This document shows, piece after piece, positions 9,035-19,500 of a stretch of 64,000 bases of DNA (the first letter of the stretch is position 1; each line of letters begins with the position of its first letter). Both the position numbers and the translations under genes were made by a program. The stretch lies in assembly GCA_963815285.1 (NCBI GenBank), contig CAWFGB010000004.1, forward strand, positions 558,001 through 622,000. The letters are read 5' to 3'. Source of the DNA: JACCSI01 sp963815285. GTDB taxonomy: Bacteria > Acidobacteriota > Vicinamibacteria > Vicinamibacterales > UBA2999. A model generated the notes under the pieces. That model had not been told where the DNA came from, ran no database searches, and was given only the letters and a program-made list of their open reading frames with translations.

Positions 9035-11380
9035 ATGTCCATGAATAAACCTCTCAATGTCATCTGCGCCGCAGGATTCGTCGTTGCGATGAGTGCCTGC
9101 AGCCGCCAGCCTGCGACGGAGAGCAGCGTCAATACTGCGGCCGCCGCAAGAGCGAGCGAGGGGATCGTGGCGCCGTTGGAAGATGACACGAGCGACGCGA
9201 TCATCTCGTGGGTGGACGGACACGTGGTGGCGGATTGGACAGCGGAGATCGGCAAACGCGAGCAGGCCATCGAGCGATATCTGAGCGATTCAGATCCCGC
9301 TCACGCCGAGAAATACGGTTTCAGGAGCGGGCAGCACCCACAGTTGGCGTGGAGCTGGTTCCTCGACTACCCCGTCGGCTTCAACGGCGTGCCGTTCGTC
9401 GTCCTCAAGACGATCTTCGATCTGGATCCCAACCACGAGAATCCCACGCTCCGTTCCATCGCGCGGATCTGGAAACGCGAAGCGAGCGTACCGGTCGCTT
9501 CCGAGGCGTCTCGGTGGACGATCGATCACATCGGCATGGGACCCAATCCACGCGACTACGTCGACGGGATCGCCCGTCCGGCAGGTGAGCGGCAATCGCC
9601 GATGCCGTTCGGATTCGCGTTCGAGAACCCGCGCTCGTTCGAGCCGCTGTCAACGGCCGAAACGACAGTGCTGGACGGACGGCTGCTCGCCCGCCGTGTG
9701 TTTCAGAACACGAGCCTCCTCGTCGCGAAGCTGCGGACGACGCACACCGAGGAGAATTGGGAGCAGGATCGGCCGGGCTTCGGGAGCCCGGGCGCGATGG
9801 ATCGCGTGTTCCTCTCGTGCTCGGCCTGCCACGTTGGCCGTGTGATGGTGGCGGGGAAGATGAAGTTTCTTCCCGGGATGCCGAACACCGAGATCGAAGC
9901 GCAGTACTACTCCAAGCTGTTGATGCTGACCGCGGCTGCGTTCGTCGAATCAGGCTTCGATCCGTCGTCGTCCGCGCCCGTCAACCCGGCGAACATTCAG
10001 CCGAACACGAGCGCGATCCGCGCGCTCTACACGGAGATGCTCGACAAGGCGCGCCAGCGGCCCGAGACGCTCTACGGGTCGTCTCCAGCCGAGATCGCCC
10101 GCGGGAAGATCCAGGCGCTCGAGGCCGCGCGCCAATTCCCGAGCGTCATGCAGGATCTGATCGCCGTCGGCGTGAAGACACATTTCATCTATTACGTCGT
10201 CGCGAAAAACAACGCCTACAAAGCCCCGCTTCCTGACGTGCTCGAGGATCGCCCTGGTCAGATGGATGCGTTCGGCATCGCGTCGGGGTTGGTGGCGATC
10301 CACTCGCGGCGACCGGACAACAGCTTTCTCGAGTTCGTGAGGCGGGACAATCCGAAGAGTCCGATCTACGCAGGATTCTCCAAGGCGAACGGCTTGCCGG
10401 CTGACGTGCCCGGGCTGACCGATGCGGTCACGGATCCGAAGGTCGCGGCGGAACGCATCTTCAAGAACATCCCGGCGTGGGCGCCCCCGGTGCCGGCGCC
10501 GATCGATGTGAAGAGCGTCAACTGGGCGACCCATCGCTTCCACGCGAACTGGGACGGCAATCAGGGGGCCTCGGCGCGGACGCTGGCTTCGGGCGCATCG
10601 GCGACCGGCGACCCGCGCATGGTGAACGTGCGCATCCATGAGCCGCTCAATCCCCTCATCGACAACCTGCCGCCGCCGCCGTATCCATTTCCCGTGGACC
10701 TTGCGCGGGCGCGCGAAGGCAAGGCGATCTTCAAGGACAGGTGCGCGTCCTGCCACAAGCCGCGCAACGAGTCGATCTACAAGGTCTCTGAGCTCGGCGT
10801 GGACCCGAATCGCACGATGGTGAACACGAGCGTCGCGCGCTACGGGCTCGCGGCGTTGGTGATGGAGGCCTGCCGGATCTACGGCCTCAACAACGAGGGG
10901 CAGCCGGGCGCCGACTGGTGTGTGCCCAAAGGCGACTGGCAGGCTCGACTGGACGAGTACTTCCGCGACACTCCGCGGCGCGTGGTCGAGGGCGCGAACG
11001 GGTACAAGGCGGACATGCTGCACGGCATCTGGGCGCAAGCGCCGTATCTGCACAACGGTTCGGTGCCAACGCTCGGCCACTTGATGTGTCCCGAAACGCG
11101 TCCACGCCGATTCCTGCGCGGCAACCTTCACTACGACGAAGGCCTTGTCGGGTTCGAGTGGTCCATTCGACCGGCGGGCCGATACGGTCCTCACGACATC
11201 ATTCTGATCAAGGAGTACGACACGACCGTTCCGGGAAAATCCAACGGTGGGCATACGTTTGGCGCTCCCCTTTGCCCGGATACCTCGGGCCTCGATCCCA
11301 TCGCCAATCGCAAGGAGATTGAATCGCGTCTTCTGGGCTCACCCGTGGGAGCGCTGCTGGCGTACTTGCGCACGCTGTAG
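9035..11380 (+). CDS. RoxA-like diheme cytochrome c (oxygenase/peroxidase family)
   Basis: A 781-residue exported protein. Residues 1-22 are a lipoprotein-like signal ending MSAC, so membrane anchoring is possible. Two c-type haem sites are present: C262-S-A-C265-H266 and C570-A-S-C573-H574. The C-terminal signature APYLHNGSVPTL is typical of the rubber-oxygenase RoxA / MauG-like diheme group, which cleaves C=C bonds of polyisoprenoids or acts as peroxidase. Total length and haem spacing (308 residues) exceed those I recall for RoxA. Translation is directly coupled to the P450 gene. Substrate is unknown: polyunsaturated lipid, carotenoid or isoprenoid are reasonable guesses. Confidence 0.8.
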   Translation: MSMNKPLNVICAAGFVVAMSACSRQPATESSVNTAAAARASEGIVAPLEDDTSDAIISWVDGHVVADWTAEIGKREQAIERYLSDSDPAHAEKYGFRSGQHPQLAWSWFLDYPVGFNGVPFVVLKTIFDLDPNHENPTLRSIARIWKREASVPVASEASRWTIDHIGMGPNPRDYVDGIARPAGERQSPMPFGFAFENPRSFEPLSTAETTVLDGRLLARRVFQNTSLLVAKLRTTHTEENWEQDRPGFGSPGAMDRVFLSCSACHVGRVMVAGKMKFLPGMPNTEIEAQYYSKLLMLTAAAFVESGFDPSSSAPVNPANIQPNTSAIRALYTEMLDKARQRPETLYGSSPAEIARGKIQALEAARQFPSVMQDLIAVGVKTHFIYYVVAKNNAYKAPLPDVLEDRPGQMDAFGIASGLVAIHSRRPDNSFLEFVRRDNPKSPIYAGFSKANGLPADVPGLTDAVTDPKVAAERIFKNIPAWAPPVPAPIDVKSVNWATHRFHANWDGNQGASARTLASGASATGDPRMVNVRIHEPLNPLIDNLPPPPYPFPVDLARAREGKAIFKDRCASCHKPRNESIYKVSELGVDPNRTMVNTSVARYGLAALVMEACRIYGLNNEGQPGADWCVPKGDWQARLDEYFRDTPRRVVEGANGYKADMLHGIWAQAPYLHNGSVPTLGHLMCPETRPRRFLRGNLHYDEGLVGFEWSIRPAGRYGPHDIILIKEYDTTVPGKSNGGHTFGAPLCPDTSGLDPIANRKEIESRLLGSPVGALLAYLRTL

Positions 11381-11483
11381 GGAAGGGTTCCCCCTTCGCC
11401 AGCCGGGGGCGTGTAGAATCCGGACCTCTTGGCTCTATCGACTCCTTCGTGGCCTTCCGGCTCGGAATGATCGTCTGGACGAC

Positions 11484-11903
11484 TCAGTCGCTCGGCACGA
11501 TGCGAAAGGGCTTCCGGCCTTTGACTCGGTAGACCGAGAAACCCGTACGATCCGTCGTGAACACGGACGTGCAATCGACCTCTTCGGCCAGTGCGACGAG
11601 CGTCGCATCCGCAAAGTCCATCGGCAGATCAGCATACTTGTCGAGCAGCTTCGCGACGCGCTGCAATGATGCCCTGCTCGAGGGAACGAGAAGCGCGCCC
11701 CCTGAGACGAAGAAATCGACGCAGGCCGTACGTCCGCCTTGAACGCCGGCGAGGAGGTGAGTGGCTTCGGTCAGCACCGCCTCGGTCGACAGCACCGGAC
11801 CCGTCCAGCCGGAGAAGACACGACGGCATTTTTCGTGATGCGCCTGACTGCGATCAAGGAGCGACACCAGGGCGCCGGTGTCGAGCAGCAGCTCACCGGA
11901 CAC
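11484..11903 (-). CDS. vapC: PIN-domain toxin, VapC type
   Basis: A 139-residue PIN-domain RNase-like protein. The metal-binding acids are present: D8 (LLLDTGALV), E41/E46 (STEAVLTEATHLL), D96/D99 (DFADATLVALA) and D118 (FTTDRTGF). In this family the acidic cluster holds Mg or Mn and cuts RNA, often tRNA or rRNA. The GTG start at 11903 lies inside the upstream gene, with an 11-base overlap, as is usual for toxin-antitoxin pairs. Genes on both sides belong to unrelated functions, so it is a free-standing module. Confidence 0.88.
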   Translation of the reverse strand: MSGELLLDTGALVSLLDRSQAHHEKCRRVFSGWTGPVLSTEAVLTEATHLLAGVQGGRTACVDFFVSGGALLVPSSRASLQRVAKLLDKYADLPMDFADATLVALAEEVDCTSVFTTDRTGFSVYRVKGRKPFRIVPSD

Positions 11904-12147
11904 GGCTTAACGCCGCCAGCACGTCTTCACGATGGCGCTCCACCAAATCGGGGACTCCAGACGAAAGCGAGCCGAGCAGATGTGCCACCCGATCGGCAGG
12001 CTTTCTGTCGGCCGGCGGCGCTTCCTGCAGGAAGGACTCGAGCGCCATGCGGACAACGTCCGAAGGACGGCGTCCGAGGCGGCGGGATGTTCGCCGGAGT
12101 GCGCGACCGAGCGCTGTGGGCAGACGGACCGTGATCTGATCCTCCAA
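11893..12147 (-). CDS. vapB: Ribbon-helix-helix antitoxin, VapB type
   Basis: A protein of 84 residues. The TTG at 12147 was chosen because GGAGGAGG sits about five bases upstream and the protein then begins directly with the ribbon strand (EDQITVRLPTALGRAL). The N-terminal half fits an RHH/CopG-type DNA-binding dimer (RLPTALGRALRRTSRRLGRRPSDVVRMALESFL). The C-terminal half would wrap the toxin. Its stop codon overlaps the start of the PIN gene. Such antitoxins repress their own promoter; the region 12148-12215 contains several CTGCA/TGCAGT repeats around an ACTGCAATTGTAGT near-palindrome that may be the operator. Confidence 0.8.
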   Translation of the reverse strand: MEDQITVRLPTALGRALRRTSRRLGRRPSDVVRMALESFLQEAPPADRKPADRVAHLLGSLSSGVPDLVERHREDVLAALSRVR

Positions 12148-12164
12148 GAAGCCTCCTCCAACCA

Positions 12165-12205
12165 CTGCACTGCAATTGTAGTGCAACGCACTGCATCCAC
12201 TGCAT
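12165..12205 (-). promoter_or_regulatory. Candidate vapBC operator (TGCA-rich repeats)
   Basis: Just upstream of the antitoxin start the sequence holds repeated CACTGCA/TGCAGTG words and the imperfect palindrome CACTGCAATTGTAGTG. Such iterated words are where RHH antitoxins usually bind. This is a sequence-only suggestion. Confidence 0.4.
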
Positions 12206-12394
12206 CCACACAAGGCGCTAAGAGAAGTTGCGACTCGGCCATCGACGTGTGCCCAGAAGGCGCCCGGTGGCGCCCGCCGCAGTGTGCCCGAACGGCGGCC
12301 ACCAGCCCGACCAACAAAGAGTGCCAGCGTTGAGGGTTCCGGCCGGGCGTCGTTGCGGACCGGTCGATCGATCTGTCGCTGAAAAAACGAAGCC

Positions 12395-14941
12395 TCAGAA
12401 CTGAAGCTGAAGTCCCAGCCGCACCAGACGGGGCGCCACGATCTCGAGCGGCCTGCCGAACGTCGTCGTGACGGCGTCGGTGAACTGGCGCAGCGTGCTG
12501 CCCGTATTCAGCACGTTGAACACGTCGACGTTCAGTGTCGCGCGGACCTGGCCCAGCGCGAACTGCTTCTGAACGCGGGCGTCCAGCAACTGCACGCCAG
12601 GAAAGCGGCTGACGTCCAGGTTGCGATCGAGAAATACGCGCGTCGGGCCCAGGCCGCCGGGACGTTCCACCGTGAGGACCTCCGCAATCGGGTTGCCCTG
12701 CCGTCCGTACATCGTCCCGGCGACGCTCATCTGCCACGGTAATTCGTACAACCCGGCGACGCTGTAGAGCCACGTGCCGTGAATGACGAAATCGGACGGC
12801 GGCGCCGAGGCCACGTTGACCGCGATCCCGCCGTCCACAAACCCGCTGGCAGCATCGAGGCGCGGCGTCGGATCTTGAATCGCGCGCGCCGGATCGTCAA
12901 AGTACTCGCGATGCTGCTGCCACGTCACGAACCCGCGGAACATCCACTTGTTCGTGAGGCGCTTGGTCGCCACGACATCGACGTTCCAGTAACGTTTGGA
13001 GTAGCCCTCGCGATTGATGAGCACGCGGCCATTGCCGGGGGGCAGCGTCACACCGGGCGCCAGTTTATACACCGGTGTCGTGAGCGACACGCCTGCCGGG
13101 AGCGGGGGACGGTACTCCTCGAAGTGGTCGCTGGTGAGCCCGATGAACGGAGACCAATGGGTGCTGCTCGTCACGCCGCTGCCAACGTTCACGCCCAACG
13201 AGAAATCCGACACGACTTCGCGTTCGATCCCACCGACCAGCACCTGTGTGACTGGTGAGCGCAGGTTCGGATCGACCTGGTTGGGCGAATACCCCGCCGC
13301 CGGATTAGCGGGATTCACGTTCATCACGAAGCCAGTCGGACCAAGAAGCTCCTCCACCTGCGCGAGGTGATCGCCATTGACGTCCCGGAAGGTGTACCGG
13401 ATAGTGCCCATCAACGCCGGGTTGTCGAAGATCGCGATCGGCGATCCCAACTGGCTGGCGTACCGCGCATAACTGCCACGGACGATCGTGCTGTTCGTGG
13501 CACGGAAGGTGACGCCCAGTCGCGGAGAAAAATCGGCCCACGTGTGATACGGCCCGCCCTGATATTCGAGCATCGGGAGAATCGCCGGAGCCAGCCCGTT
13601 GGCCGGGGCAGACGACGGTTCGTTGCGTGCACGCTGCCAGTCGACGCGAACCCCCGCATCAATCGTCCAGCGATCGAGTGAAATCACGTCGCCAGCGTAA
13701 ACGCCGACCGTGCCTGTCGCGCTCGCGACGGCGGACCGACGCGTGATATTGGCGAATCCAATTCCCGTCGGGAGACCGAGGCGCTCGGCGTTGATCGTCG
13801 TCTGCGTGCCATCGCCAGGCAAACCACTCGTTTCGTGCGATGTCGTCCGCCGGTGATGGACGCCGAACTTTACTTCGTGACGGCCGCGCGCCCAGTTCCC
13901 ATCGACCTGCGTCTGGTACTGTGCTCGATCGCTCCTTGAATACGAAAAGCCACCGTGCCAGACCCCGGTGGCGGCGTCGAGATACGCCTGAGCGTCCAGC
14001 CCACTTTGCGGTGTGAGGCCGAAGACGAGGTCCACATAGGCGAACTTCGCCGACAGGAACAACGACGGCGCGAAGATGTGCGATGCCTCCGCCTTGTAGA
14101 TCTGGGTCGGACCGCTCTGATTCCAGGTGGTTTCGGGTGGCCGATCCAGTCCGGCGCCCCTGCCCGCCTTCGACTTTTCCGCGCGATGGTAGAGGAGCGA
14201 CAGGCGTGTGGCCGCGTCGAGCTGCGCGTCTCCTCTCGCGGCGATGGTCGTGACGTCCCCTTCGTCCGGGAACCCGTTGATCGCAATCTGACGAACATCC
14301 GTCCTCGAAATGCCGGTCCAGAACCAGACGCGATTGTCCCACACCGGCCCGCCTGCGTCGGCCCCGTATTCGCCGAGTTGGCTGATCCGATTGCCCGACA
14401 GGCCCACTGCCCGGAGGTCATCGGAGATGTTCTCGCCCTGCAGATCGTCGTTGCTGAAGTACGTCCGGGCTCCCACTCTGAACGCATTGCTGCCGCGTTT
14501 CGACACCAGGTTGATGCCGAGGCCGCCTGTTTGCTGTCGTGAATCGAGTCCGCCGGTAGTGAACTGCACTTCCTCGAACACATTGAAATCGAAATAGGTG
14601 GTGCTGGCTCCGAATGCGGCCATGTCGGTGATGGTGACGCCGTCGATGTTCCACATCGTGTTGCCGCCGTTGTCGCCGCGGGCGGTGAACTGCGCCTGGT
14701 TGGTGCTTTCGGATCCGCCGATGTTGGGGCGGGCGATGGAGACGCCGGGAAGGTGTTGCATGAGCGCCCACGGATCGCGAGGAGTCGGCACTTCGTTCAG
14801 CATCACCTGGTCGAAGTTGGTGACGTTGCCCTGGCGCTTGACGTCGAGGACCGGGGTGGACGCGGAGACGATGATCTTCCTCGGCCACTTCCGCGAGCAC
14901 CAGCTCGATGGCGATCTCCACGCTCGCGCCGACAGCGACAA
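12395..14941 (-). CDS. Oar-like TonB-dependent receptor, main part (frame broken)
   Basis: This frame carries the plug and the beta-barrel of an Oar-like outer-membrane receptor. True coding begins near 14,880 with IIVSASTPVLDVKRQGN, followed by the plug (TARGDNGGNTMWNIDGVTITD) and a long barrel. It ends in LGLQLQF, the C-terminal aromatic residue typical of outer-membrane barrels. The residues before about 14,880 in this frame look random. The matching N-terminal domain is in another frame (14,880-15,230), so one base is gained near 14,875-14,883 (GCCGAGGAAGATCATC). The family binds large substrates or nutrients and takes energy from TonB/ExbBD. No substrate can be read from the neighbours. 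Either a pseudogene or an assembly indel. Confidence 0.85.
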   Translation of the reverse strand: MSLSARAWRSPSSWCSRKWPRKIIVSASTPVLDVKRQGNVTNFDQVMLNEVPTPRDPWALMQHLPGVSIARPNIGGSESTNQAQFTARGDNGGNTMWNIDGVTITDMAAFGASTTYFDFNVFEEVQFTTGGLDSRQQTGGLGINLVSKRGSNAFRVGARTYFSNDDLQGENISDDLRAVGLSGNRISQLGEYGADAGGPVWDNRVWFWTGISRTDVRQIAINGFPDEGDVTTIAARGDAQLDAATRLSLLYHRAEKSKAGRGAGLDRPPETTWNQSGPTQIYKAEASHIFAPSLFLSAKFAYVDLVFGLTPQSGLDAQAYLDAATGVWHGGFSYSRSDRAQYQTQVDGNWARGRHEVKFGVHHRRTTSHETSGLPGDGTQTTINAERLGLPTGIGFANITRRSAVASATGTVGVYAGDVISLDRWTIDAGVRVDWQRARNEPSSAPANGLAPAILPMLEYQGGPYHTWADFSPRLGVTFRATNSTIVRGSYARYASQLGSPIAIFDNPALMGTIRYTFRDVNGDHLAQVEELLGPTGFVMNVNPANPAAGYSPNQVDPNLRSPVTQVLVGGIEREVVSDFSLGVNVGSGVTSSTHWSPFIGLTSDHFEEYRPPLPAGVSLTTPVYKLAPGVTLPPGNGRVLINREGYSKRYWNVDVVATKRLTNKWMFRGFVTWQQHREYFDDPARAIQDPTPRLDAASGFVDGGIAVNVASAPPSDFVIHGTWLYSVAGLYELPWQMSVAGTMYGRQGNPIAEVLTVERPGGLGPTRVFLDRNLDVSRFPGVQLLDARVQKQFALGQVRATLNVDVFNVLNTGSTLRQFTDAVTTTFGRPLEIVAPRLVRLGLQLQF

Positions 14942-15230
14942 TCACGTTCGGGCGGACCATTGGAGCAAACCCCTGCAGCGTCGCCCGCAGCTCGTAGGTA
15001 CCTGGATCGAGATCCTGAACGCGGAACTCGCCGCGGCTGCCGCTCGCCGCTTCACGCGGCGCGGTGATCGCGGAGGTCAACTGCACGACCACGCCAGGCA
15101 GCACCGCGCCGCTGGCGTCGTGCACGGTGCCGTAGATCGCCCCGCGCTGAATCTGGGCCGCCGCCGGTAACGCGAGGACGACGAGGCACGCCGCCTGAAC
15201 CGCCACGGTCTTCAAGAGTGAGATCGTCAT
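14418..15230 (-). CDS. Oar-like receptor, N-terminal part (frame broken)
   Basis: Residues 1-25 are a signal peptide (VAVQAACLVVLALPAAAQ). Residues 27-115 are a carboxypeptidase-regulatory-like domain (GAIYGTVHDASGAVLPGVVV, then GEFRVQDLDPGTYELRATLQGF), which is the standard first domain of acidobacterial Oar-like receptors. After AIELVLAEVAEE the frame turns into arginine-rich nonsense, while the expected plug region continues in the other frame. Only 14,880-15,230 should be regarded as real coding sequence. The ATG at 15,230 is the start of the whole receptor. Confidence 0.8.
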   Translation of the reverse strand: MTISLLKTVAVQAACLVVLALPAAAQIQRGAIYGTVHDASGAVLPGVVVQLTSAITAPREAASGSRGEFRVQDLDPGTYELRATLQGFAPMVRPNVIVAVGASVEIAIELVLAEVAEEDHRLRVHPGPRRQAPGQRHQLRPGDAERSADSSRSVGAHATPSRRLHRPPQHRRIRKHQPGAVHRPRRQRRQHDVEHRRRHHHRHGRIRSQHHLFRFQCVRGSAVHYRRTRFTTANRRPRHQPGVETRQQCVQSGSPDVLQQRRSAGREHLR

Positions 15231-15245
15231 GTGGGTCCTCGTCCG

Positions 15246-16388
15246 CTACCACCGTGGCGCCGCTCGCTTCCAGCCCTTGAATGGCTCGAAGTCCATACGA
15301 TAGCCGCCGGGTGTGGCGGCATCCTCGACCACGCGGTAATTCGTGATGTTGCGGAGACGGTCGAGCAGCTCGGCGTGCGGCAGCGTGTGAAACGGCTCTC
15401 CTTCCGGCATCGGCCACATCCGAACCGTGCCGTCGTCGCCGCTGGAGGCAATCCAGCGACCGCCGGGCGCCTCCTGGAGACCCCAGACCGCCGCCTCGTG
15501 TCCGATCAGAAGATGCGGCTCTTCTCCGGTCACCTTTCCGACACGCACAATCCCGTCGCGGCTGCCTGTGACAACCTGCCCCGTCGACGGGGCCCAGGCC
15601 ACGCTGGTGATCTCGGATCCATGCGAGGTGAGGTCCCACGAACGTTGGCTCTCTACGTCGTGCACGATGGCCGTGCCGACCGCGCCCCCCGGACGCATCT
15701 CGGCACGAAACAGCAGCAGGTAGCGGCCGTCGGCGCTCGGCACGACACGCGCGGCTGACGTCTTGATCAATAAGGTGGAGGTCTTCTCCTGCAGGTTCCA
15801 GAGACGGACGCCGCCCGGCCCTGTCGAGAGCAGCCGCCCATCGGGCATGAATTCCAGGCTGCTGATCGGCTGTCCATCGCCCGCGTCGAGGATGGTGACT
15901 TCACGGGTGTCGAGGTTCCAGACCCGGACCACCGCTTCGCCCGGAGCCATCAACTCACCCCTGAGGCCCCCGCCGGCAGCGAGCTGCCGGCCAGTTGGGT
16001 CCAGGGCCAATGCGGTAACCATGTCGTTGAAGCCAACGAGACGCTCGGCTGGACGGCCGTCCATCGGGATGAGCCGCACGCCTGCCATCGTCCCCGCGGC
16101 CAGAAAATCCCCACGGGGTGAGACTCTCACCGGGGAGGCTATCGGTGCGCCTGCCTCGAGACTCCTCCGTTCGACGCCGGGTTCCCCGAGGAGTGACCAG
16201 ATGCTCAGGCTGCCCGATGGTGTGTCGCCTCCGGCTGCGATCCACGAGCCGTGCGGATCGATCACGAGGGTGCGAAGGCTCTTCGCGGATCCTCGTAGGA
16301 CGTTAGGATGGCGCGTCGTCAAGGGCCACAATGAGATACGTCCGAGTGTCTGTGCGGCCAGCCAGGAACCGGTGGGATCGATGGCCAC
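15246..16388 (-). CDS. WD40 propeller, C-terminal part of STAND kinase (frame broken)
   Basis: 380 residues of WD40 repeats (blades such as VTALALDPTGRQLAAGG, ITSVAWAPSTGQVVTGSRDG, VWGLQEAPGGRWIASSGDDG). It has no natural start: the first codon is a GTG inside a blade. It continues the propeller of the kinase-STAND protein encoded just upstream. Between the two the coding sense passes through two further frames (about 16,520-16,690 with CFTLSSDGTSIYAMHLSGAW, and about 16,415-16,520 with DGRWLAASWSQAVDVWNLA). So at least three single-base shifts separate this part from the kinase. It ends 15 bases before the Oar-like receptor start. Confidence 0.8.
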   Translation of the reverse strand: MAIDPTGSWLAAQTLGRISLWPLTTRHPNVLRGSAKSLRTLVIDPHGSWIAAGGDTPSGSLSIWSLLGEPGVERRSLEAGAPIASPVRVSPRGDFLAAGTMAGVRLIPMDGRPAERLVGFNDMVTALALDPTGRQLAAGGGLRGELMAPGEAVVRVWNLDTREVTILDAGDGQPISSLEFMPDGRLLSTGPGGVRLWNLQEKTSTLLIKTSAARVVPSADGRYLLLFRAEMRPGGAVGTAIVHDVESQRSWDLTSHGSEITSVAWAPSTGQVVTGSRDGIVRVGKVTGEEPHLLIGHEAAVWGLQEAPGGRWIASSGDDGTVRMWPMPEGEPFHTLPHAELLDRLRNITNYRVVEDAATPGGYRMDFEPFKGWKRAAPRW

Positions 16389-16521
16389 GCCTGGCCGGCT
16401 GACCGCCCGAGCGGAGGACGAGCGGCTCGCCCGCCGGGGATGCCGCCAGATTCCACACGTCCACCGCCTGACTCCAGCTGGCAGCCAGCCAACGGCCGTC
16501 TGTCCTGATCGCGGCGCCGAA

Positions 16522-19500
16522 TCAACTCATCGCGGCGCACCGACACTGGTAGGGCACGGGAATTGGTGCCGGTGGCGCGCGACCAGACCCGCCACGCGCC
16601 TGACAGATGCATGGCATAGATACTGGTGCCGTCGGAACTGAGAGTGAAGCAAACGACCGGGTCGTCGCCGCCGCGAACGACGAGCCGAGGCTGGGCATGT
16701 CGAGTCCGGAAAGGGGGACCTCGAAGAGCGAACCGCCGTGGATGCCCAACAGCCACTGCCCCGTCGGATCGACGGCGAACGCTCCCGCCTCTCCCGGCGG
16801 CGACGTCCAAATCCCCAACGTGGTTTCGGGCGCACCGTCAGGCAGCGGGTACGACTTGATCAGGCGCCTCGCCCGTCCATCGGACGTTGGCTCGACAAAC
16901 GCGCCAGTCATGACGGACTGGCCACGGACGAATCCCCAGCGGAACGTCCCCGCAATACGCCGGAGCTCGGTCGTTTCGGGAAGCGAGTACGTCCGGATCG
17001 AGTCCGACGTCGTGACCACGAACGAGCGGCCGTCGGCGGCAAAATCTCCCCAGGCGAAACGGCCGCGGCCGCCGATGTCGCGAATCACGCGTGGCGCCGA
17101 ACCGTCGCTCCTCCAGAGGCGCACGATTCCGTCCCTCTCGCTCACTCCCGCCAGCCAGTCACCGTCCTTCGAGAACGAGAGCTGATGATTACTCCACGAC
17201 GCGTCGGTGGGAGAAAGAATGAACGCGGTCGGCCCCTGCCACAACGCACGCAGGGCAAGACGTCGCGCGTGCGGACTGTCATCGTGCTCCAGACTGGCGA
17301 GGGCATACGCGACGGCGGCGGTAGGATTGCGGTCGATTTCGGCCTGACCCAGCGTGAAGAGCTGTTGCGCCTCGGCGCGGCGAGTCGACGCCACCGCCTG
17401 CGATCGCGCGTTCTCGCTTTGTCGCCAGAGCACACCCATCGCGACCGCCACGACAAGCGCGGCGGCGGTGACCGCCGCCACAGCGAGACGCCGCTGACGC
17501 CGGCGCCCGAGCGCGCGCGACGTCATCGCACGGGTAAAGGTGTCTTCGCTTGCCGACAATGCACCGGCATAACGCTCGCGCCATAGTTCGTACTCGCGAA
17601 ACGACGTGCCGGTCCACAACAGATCTTCCGGCCGGCCGCGTTCATCCCACAGGCGGGCGGCCTGGCGCAACTGATCACGAAGCTGCGCGCCATCCTGCTC
17701 CTGTGTATGCCAGCGTACCAGACGCGGCCACGACGTCAGCAGCGACTCGTGGACGATCTCGATGCGGCGATGGCCGGTGTCATCAGGATCGATCGCCGGT
17801 GGCTCGTAGGACGTCAGCAGGCGCGCGTCGACGAGCGCGTCGAGGACCTCGGCAGCCCGCTGGCGCTCGGACGCCTGGTGGCCCGCAGGGTCGGCCTTCG
17901 CATCCTCACTGAAGACCGACAGCAACTCGTCGCGGTCCAGCGTGGCGCGCGTTCCTTGAGCCGTCACGAGGTTGCGAAGCAGCTCGCGCACCATCGGAAT
18001 TCGGTCCTGTCCGATGCGCTCGAGGATCGCTTCGGCATGCTGCGCCAACGCCCCGCCCACGCCGCCGATTTCCTGGTAGGCCGCGCGGGTCAGCATTCCA
18101 CGTTCACGATCGCGCCGATCCCAGAGCTTCGCCATGGCGAATGCCACCAGGGGGAGCGCGCCGCGCTCGCCCTCGACCTGCGCAAGCATCTCCTCGACGA
18201 TGGCCTCGTCTTCGAATCGATAGCCACACTTCAGCGCCGGCTGCACCAGCGCACGCCGCAGGGCAGCGCCGGTGGGCGGCCCCAGCGCGGTGAGATCCGA
18301 GAACAGCGGGGCAAGGCTCGCGTAGCGATGGCAGTGGATCAGAAAATCGTCACGCATCGACAACAGGACATGAACGTCCGCATCGAGCACCAGTCGGCCG
18401 AGCAGCTGCGTGTAGGACTCCTGAACCGCCGGCGGGCTTTGGGTAAAGAGCTCCTCGAACTGATCGAAGACGAGCACGGCGTGCTGGTGGCGGCGGCGCC
18501 ATCGTTGCACGATCTCGAGCGCCACGTCCGGCTGTTCGAAATCGATGAGACGCGCGACGGCCTGGACGTCTCCCGACAGTTCCGGTGCGAGCGCATGCGC
18601 GAGGGCTGCAAACGGCCGATCGGTGGGCGTCGCAAACACCAGGCGCCAGCCCGTGGGCGCGGTGTGCGCGAGCCCGGCGCGCAGAAACGAGCTCTTGCCG
18701 GCGCCGGAGGGGCCGATGAGCCCGAGCAGATGGGGGCGGCGCAGCTTCTTCCACATCTCCTCGATCTCGAGCTCGCGGCCAACGAAGTACTCGGCGTCGT
18801 GCTCGGTGAACGACGCCAGTCCCGGATAGGGACGCTGCGCTTCGTCGGCGCTGGTGCGAAGCGTGACCTCTTCGAGCGCGCGCGCCAGCGACGCCGCGGT
18901 GGAGTAGCGATGATCGGGGCGGTGTGCAAGCGCCCTGCGGACGACTTCTTCCCACGGCGTGCCGCCCGCTTCCGGCGGATCGCCGTGCAGCCGTCGCCAG
19001 ACCGCTTCACGCGCCTCGTCGCTGCGAATGCCGCCCGGCGCGATCATCTCGGCGAGCACGACCCCCGCGGAGAACACGTCACTCCGGGCGTCGGCCGCTT
19101 CGCCGCGGGCCTGCTCGGGAGCCATGTAGGCCGGCGTCCCCGAGATTGTTCCTGTCCGCCGCTCGGTCGCTCCGCGCGCGATGCCGAAGTCCATGACGAC
19201 GATCCGGCCGGCGCGCGTGAGCATCAGGTTCTCAGGCTTGATGTCGCGATGCACCAGGCCGGCGAGATGAATCGCCTCGAGTCCGGCCAGGAACTGTGAG
19301 GCGATCTCACGCGCCTCCTGGAGGGCCAGCGGGCTTCGCTCCTTCAGCACGTCGGCGAGCGTGACCCCGTCCACGAACTCCATGGAGACCAGCTCGTGGT
19401 CGTCGAAATCGACGAGATCGAACACACGGCACACATTCGGCGAGACCACCTCGCGGGCCGCGCGGACTTCCTGCCGGAGGCCGTTCCGCGCGCGCTCGTC

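Noticed and set aside
11391..11412. CCCCC...GGGGG hairpin after the RoxA-like gene as terminator
   Set aside because: The stem is only five to six pairs and no T run follows.
13411..13681. Plus-strand frames opposite the Oar receptor and similar long antisense frames in the TAM, RND and kinase genes
   Set aside because: They are shadows caused by high GC at third positions and lack start sites and family motifs.
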